A stretch of DNA of 64,000 nt from Anaerocolumna sp. AGMB13020 (GTDB lineage: Bacteria > Bacillota > Clostridia > Lachnospirales > Lachnospiraceae). Positions 60,489 through 64,000 of this stretch are shown piece after piece. The DNA lies in the NCBI RefSeq assembly GCF_033100115.1, contig NZ_CP136910.1:4033001-4097000 (forward strand), in the 5' to 3' direction. Each line of letters opens with the position of its first letter. The first letter of the stretch is position 1. Both the position numbers and the translations under genes were made by a program. Under the pieces are notes generated by a model. The model saw only the letters and a program-made list of their open reading frames with translations. It made no database searches and was not told where the DNA came from.

Positions 60489-61757
60489 TTATACGCATTT
60501 CCGTTCAGCATTTAACAGCTGGCTATAGGTTCTGTACATTGAATACCAGGTAGCAGCGTCCACGACTCCGGTGGCAGGCAGCAGGACAAGGTTTTGATAA
60601 TTTTTCACTGCACGTTCTGTTACCGGTCCAAAAACTCCATCCTCCTCAAGGGGGGGTATGACCAGATATGCCCTTGCTATCAAATCCAGCATTTTCTGCA
60701 GGGCATTGACATTTCCGCCAATTGCACCATTGCTTAGGTCCTTGCCCTGCCAGGGATATATAACATTGGCTATCTCGTCGGTATAACTAACATAAAGATC
60801 ATCATCATAATAATAATGCAGGATGAACATGACATCATAGCCCGTATCCCCTAGTAATTTTGAACCCCAGATAGATAACATTCCAGTGCAGTCGGTAAGT
60901 GTCCCCCGACAGCTCTGGGTTAATATAGGCTGCAGTATCCCCGGCCTTGCCAAAAATAAATTAAACAAATAATCCACCGAAACACTGATGTTATCATAAA
61001 TATTACGCCCATAGATCCATAACTGGTCATAGGCCGGTGAAGAGGTAATATTAAAGGTATAACCCTGTCTCTGATACCAATTGGTATAATAGCGGTTCAT
61101 GGCGAAGGACAGGGTTGTAAGAATAATGGCATTAATGGTGTCAGCAGGCCAATTGGGATAACAGATACTGGATACAACATTTTTGATATAATCTCTGTAC
61201 TCCACAAAATAATCCCCTGCTTTATAATCGCTGGGTATACCATTGCGTACTACCAGAAATTCAGGCACTACTATGTGGGGAGGATTATTCGACTCAGGCA
61301 TTTCCTTTACTTCATCTTCGTAAACCTTGAGGGGATAGGTTCCATAGAGATAATGAGGTTGTATCACGATTACTTTTGAACTTTCATCAGAATCTATATT
61401 ACGCGGCATAACGACTCTTTGCCTGGAGGAAGAATCGGGAAATATCTGAACACCGTCAATAATAACTGTTTTTAGACCCTGTGCCGTTACTATAAGAATG
61501 TATTCCGAATAAGGCCTTTCACCGGGAGGCTCCATGCTGTATTCAAGGGCAGGTGCCGGGAGGTTTATTGGTTTTGTCAGGCCGGAGTAATCAGTAGTAA
61601 GAGTGTCTATTAAAGTATCGGGATCGTCGCGGTTATAAATTTTAATGGTAGCTATATCAATAGGTCTGGAACCTGCTTCACAAATAACCTGTACCTGAAG
61701 CTTACCAAAGTACGGGCCTTTGTTTTTAGGAAGTAAAATTTTCTCGTTATTATCCAT
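60489..61757 (-). CDS. sleC: Spore cortex-lytic enzyme, SleC-like
   Basis: The 422-residue protein aligns in order with clostridial SleC. The N-terminal beta domain (about 15-125) has 'DTLTTDYSGLTKPINLPAPALEYS' and PYSEYILIVTAQGLKTVIIDGVQIF. A SpoIID-like lytic transglycosylase region (about 160-330) has FRDYIKNVVSS-type, WPADTINAIILTTLSFAMNR and YDQLWIYGRNIYDNIS. A C-terminal peptidoglycan-binding domain (about 345-415) has EEDGVFGPVTERAVKNYQN. SleC degrades spore cortex during germination. No Sec signal is seen; the known SleC pre-region is processed by Csp proteases, which are not in this window. It implies a spore-former. Confidence 0.82.
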   Translation of the reverse strand: MDNNEKILLPKNKGPYFGKLQVQVICEAGSRPIDIATIKIYNRDDPDTLIDTLTTDYSGLTKPINLPAPALEYSMEPPGERPYSEYILIVTAQGLKTVIIDGVQIFPDSSSRQRVVMPRNIDSDESSKVIVIQPHYLYGTYPLKVYEDEVKEMPESNNPPHIVVPEFLVVRNGIPSDYKAGDYFVEYRDYIKNVVSSICYPNWPADTINAIILTTLSFAMNRYYTNWYQRQGYTFNITSSPAYDQLWIYGRNIYDNISVSVDYLFNLFLARPGILQPILTQSCRGTLTDCTGMLSIWGSKLLGDTGYDVMFILHYYYDDDLYVSYTDEIANVIYPWQGKDLSNGAIGGNVNALQKMLDLIARAYLVIPPLEEDGVFGPVTERAVKNYQNLVLLPATGVVDAATWYSMYRTYSQLLNAERKCV

Positions 61758-61844
61758 TGCCTTCTCCCGCTATAAATGCATCCATAAAAAGAATAATATA
61801 AATTACTTTTATATATGCAGGGAAACACAAAAAGATGCAGAGAT

Positions 61845-62099
61845 TCAGCCTTTTGTAAGCGACTCCAGAGTGTCCCAGAATGAAAGGGCTTCCTGTATAT
61901 TAATACCGCAGATTTCCTCGGTAGGTGTCAAACTTTCACATACCTTAGGCCTGGTATCCAAGCCGAAAATCTTACATTTATTATCACTTGTAAGCTGGAT
62001 ACAGCGTATACCTGCAGGCTTACCATCAGGCATACCGGGTATGGGGGATGAGATGGAAGGAGCGATGCAGCATGCACCGCAGCCAATTCTGCAATTCAT
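61845..62099 (-). CDS. YkgJ-like cysteine-cluster protein
   Basis: The 84-residue protein begins MNCRIGCGACCIAPSISSPI and continues with GIRCIQLTSDNKCKIFGLD and PKVC. This spaced Cys array is that of the YkgJ (Zn/Fe-chelating) family, a complete short version. AAAGGAG precedes the ATG by 5 bases. Function of the family is not established; metal binding is inferred from the cysteines. Confidence 0.85.
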   Translation of the reverse strand: MNCRIGCGACCIAPSISSPIPGMPDGKPAGIRCIQLTSDNKCKIFGLDTRPKVCESLTPTEEICGINIQEALSFWDTLESLTKG

Positions 62100-62505
62100 A
62101 GTAACTCCTTTCTGCGAGCAGTAGCACGCTCTAAATCAAATGCAATTAATTTTTTACAATTCACCTGACTCTATTTTGTATGCATCTATTTTGTATGCAA
62201 TCACATACATTGAAACGAAAATTTTAAAGTTTCTAACAATTACACAAACACCTAATTGTGTACGGTAGTCTGAAACAGCTGCCAAAGATTCACCCTTAGA
62301 CACTCAAATCACAGTATAGCACACCCCAATTCATGAAAAAAGTCTGATATGTATAAAAAGTAAATTAAGAATGCCTTCAATCCATTGACAAGACTCCTTT
62401 ACTACTGTAAGGTTGTAACAGAATTAATAATTTATAAACATTATTCCGTGCTGTAAGAAAAACGGAACTGAAAATAGAATTGCAAAGAAGCAGATGGAGG
62501 TCATT
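62100..62505. other. Intergenic region with a possible dyad near TTGACA
   Basis: A TTGACA at 62385-62390 is followed by CCTTTACTACTGTAAGG (62397-62413), a near-palindrome of the kind bound by MerR regulators between -35 and -10. No convincing -10 follows at 19-20 bases. Nothing else is recognised in the gap. Confidence 0.3.
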
Positions 62506-62901
62506 ATGAAAGAAAAATTCAGGCAGTTTATGGTTGGCAGATATGGAATGGATCAATTAGGCCAGTTCTTGTTATGGATAGGTGTTATTCTAATGCTTTT
62601 GTCTACCTTCCTTACAAATGCTATCATATCTTCTCTTTCCTTTCTCTTGCTGATACTTTGTTATATCAGAATGTTCTCTAAAAACACAAGCCGCAGATAC
62701 AGCGAGAATCAGAAGTATCTGATGCACAAAGAGAAATTTCTTGGTTATTTCAAAAACTTTAAAAGCCGCAGAGAGAAGAATAAGAATTACCATATCTATT
62801 CCTGCCCTACCTGTAAGCAGAAAATCAGAATACCAAAAGGCAAAGGGAAAATCTGCATTACCTGTCCAAAATGCCATGCTGAATTTGTAAGAAAGAGCTA
62901 A
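62506..62901 (+). CDS. Small membrane protein with C-terminal zinc ribbon
   Basis: The 131-residue protein has two membrane helices (about 16-34 and 39-58), a basic linker and a C-terminal zinc ribbon with CPTCKQKIRIPKGKGKICITCPKC (two CxxC pairs, 108-131 region). The start ATG 62506 follows GGAGGTC; an ATG at 62494 precedes the site. Similar proteins are common in Lachnospiraceae, function unknown. Confidence 0.75.
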   Translation: MKEKFRQFMVGRYGMDQLGQFLLWIGVILMLLSTFLTNAIISSLSFLLLILCYIRMFSKNTSRRYSENQKYLMHKEKFLGYFKNFKSRREKNKNYHIYSCPTCKQKIRIPKGKGKICITCPKCHAEFVRKS

Positions 62902-63000
62902 CTGACAAATGAAATAGCCGCTTGTTAAGGATAAAAACATCTTATAGGGCATTATTTAAACAAGCCCTATGGGGCGCTAAAAAACTTAAGTTGAAAGATT

Positions 63001-63039
63001 CTGAAATGAGCATACTTAAAGTAGCTCATTTCAGTTTTT
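63001..63039 (+). terminator. Terminator after the zinc-ribbon gene
   Basis: CTGAAATGAGC (63001-63011) pairs perfectly with 63024-63034, then five T. A further short hairpin TAGGGC/GCCCTA lies just upstream (62945-62969). Confidence 0.85.
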
Positions 63040-63076
63040 GTATTTGAGACAAGAATGAATGAACAAAGGAGTCATG

Positions 63077-63895
63077 ATGTTTGGTTATATCACCATAAAT
63101 AAACCGGAACTAAAAATAAAGGATTTTGAGAAATACCATTCCTATTATTGCGGTCTCTGTCAGGCACTAAAAAAGAAACATGGTGTAATGGGACAGGCTA
63201 CCTTAACCTATGATATGACATTTCTAGTAGTACTTCTAAGCGGCTTATATGAACCGAAGGAAAAGATGGAAAGTCATCGCTGTGTAGCTCATCCCACAAA
63301 AAAACATAATATGAGGATGAATGATATCTCCGAATATGCGGCTGATATGAATATCTTACTGGCATATCATAATCTTATGGACGATTGGGTGGATGATAAA
63401 CACCTTGGAAAGCTTTCCTTAGCCAAACTTATGGAAAAGGATTATAAGAGACTTAAAGTCAGGTATCCAAGACAGGCTCAGGCTGTTGAGAAATATATGG
63501 AAGACCTGAAAGCTTGTGAGGAGAAAAAAGAGACAGATATCGACCTGGCAGCCGGCCTGACCGGCAGAATGTTAGGCGAGATTTTTGTGTATCAGGAAGA
63601 TGAGTGGGCACAGAATGTCAGAAATCTTGGTTTCTATCTTGGTAAGTTTATCTATCTCTGCGATGCCTTTGAAGACAGGGAGAAGGATAGGGAAAGCGGC
63701 AGCTATAACCCTTTTCTTCTGCAAACAGAAGAGATTTCCGCAAGAGAAATCTTAAACCTTATGATGGCAGAATGTGCCAGAGAATTTGAGAGGCTTCCGG
63801 TATTAATGAATGCAGATATACTCCGTAATATTCTTTACGCAGGAGTCTGGGTCAAATTCGAAAGAGCTCAGGGAGAAACGAAAAAGGATGCATAA
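63077..63895 (+). CDS. DUF5685-family protein
   Basis: The 272-residue helical protein begins MFGYITINKPELKIKDF and contains YYCGLCQALKKKHG, AYHNLMDDWVDDKH and YLCDAFEDREKDRES. These two acidic D-x-x-x-D-like motifs on helices recall prenyl-diphosphate or squalene/phytoene synthases, which bind Mg2+ through such motifs. Conserved Cys near the start add a possible metal site. The start ATG 63077 has AAAGGAG 5 bases upstream; ATG at 63074 and 63059 are worse. A J-domain gene follows, a pairing typical of Lachnospiraceae. Reaction unknown. Confidence 0.78.
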   Translation: MFGYITINKPELKIKDFEKYHSYYCGLCQALKKKHGVMGQATLTYDMTFLVVLLSGLYEPKEKMESHRCVAHPTKKHNMRMNDISEYAADMNILLAYHNLMDDWVDDKHLGKLSLAKLMEKDYKRLKVRYPRQAQAVEKYMEDLKACEEKKETDIDLAAGLTGRMLGEIFVYQEDEWAQNVRNLGFYLGKFIYLCDAFEDREKDRESGSYNPFLLQTEEISAREILNLMMAECAREFERLPVLMNADILRNILYAGVWVKFERAQGETKKDA

Positions 63896-63970
63896 ATGGC
63901 AGATTTGCCTGTATTCTATAGTAATTGGCAGTATCCCGGGTGAGCCTGAGATATGCATTGGAGGTAATTT

Positions 63971-64000
63971 ATGATATATGATCCATATAAAATCCTGGGA
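63971..64000 (+). CDS. J-domain protein, N-terminal fragment cut by window end
   Basis: From ATG 63971, with GGAGGT upstream, ten codons read MIYDPYKILG, the standard opening of a DnaJ J-domain. The remainder lies outside the window. Confidence 0.65.
   Translation, partial: MIYDPYKILG

Noticed and set aside
62385..62413. MerR-type promoter
   Set aside because: TTGACA and a near-dyad are present but no acceptable -10 is found at 19-20 bases and no MerR gene is nearby.

Overview
The window looks like a chromosomal segment from an anaerobic, spore-forming, plant-polysaccharide-degrading Clostridia, most likely a Lachnospiraceae relative (Lachnoclostridium/Anaerocolumna-like). This placement is inferred from gene content: a SleC-type spore cortex-lytic enzyme, a GH74 xyloglucanase with clostridial X2 and CBM3 modules, LplB/LplC-type sugar importers without a local ATPase, DUF5685 next to a J-domain gene, strong AGGAGG ribosome-binding sites and A+T-rich DNA. 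No rRNA, tRNA, CRISPR array, transposase or phage gene was found.

Layout. (1) 0.8-3.2 kb: a secreted Ig-like (BIG2) surface protein with a consensus promoter and terminator. (2) 3.4-27.3 kb: a large surface-polysaccharide locus with a CDP-glycerol transferase/GT4 fusion, a pyruvyl transferase-ferredoxin-FrhB fusion, two Wzm/Wzt-type export ABC pairs, an O-antigen-ligase-like protein (the only reverse gene), a PglC-type initiating transferase, five further glycosyltransferases, and a CDP-sugar branch (rfbF, rfbG, a reductase, and a UDP-galactopyranose-mutase homologue). From about 12 to 27 kb the DNA is visibly more A+T rich, as expected of an exchanged antigen locus. Two glycosyltransferases here seem to lack any ATG/GTG/TTG start and probably use ATT after good Shine-Dalgarno sites. 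(3) 27.5-30.7 kb: the GH74 enzyme, reverse. (4) 31.2-37 kb: a small membrane protein, a membrane-anchored VWA protein, a 21-bp-repeat coiled-coil protein and a CapD/PglF-type dehydratase. (5) 37.4-45.6 kb: two sugar ABC systems (permease, permease, lipoprotein).

(6) 45.8-54.8 kb is the most unusual part: an AraC regulator, a siderophore/heme/corrinoid-type importer (FecB, FecC, FecD, FecE-like), and a three-gene nitrogenase-like set (NifH-like ATPase and two component-1-like subunits). A Fur-like box lies upstream of the binding protein, and a second, weaker one overlaps the araC promoter. No nifB, nifEN or other cofactor gene accompanies them. The component-1 pair is asymmetric: one subunit keeps three P-cluster-type cysteines, the other shows none. 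This suggests an iron-regulated import-and-reduce system for a metal chelate or tetrapyrrole, and not N2 fixation; substrate and product are unknown.

(7) 54.8-64 kb: a 215-bp imperfect palindrome, a Rex-box-controlled iron-type alcohol dehydrogenase, an XRE regulator, a HelD-like helicase, SleC, a YkgJ-like cysteine-cluster protein, a small zinc-ribbon membrane protein, DUF5685, and the first codons of a J-domain gene cut by the window end.
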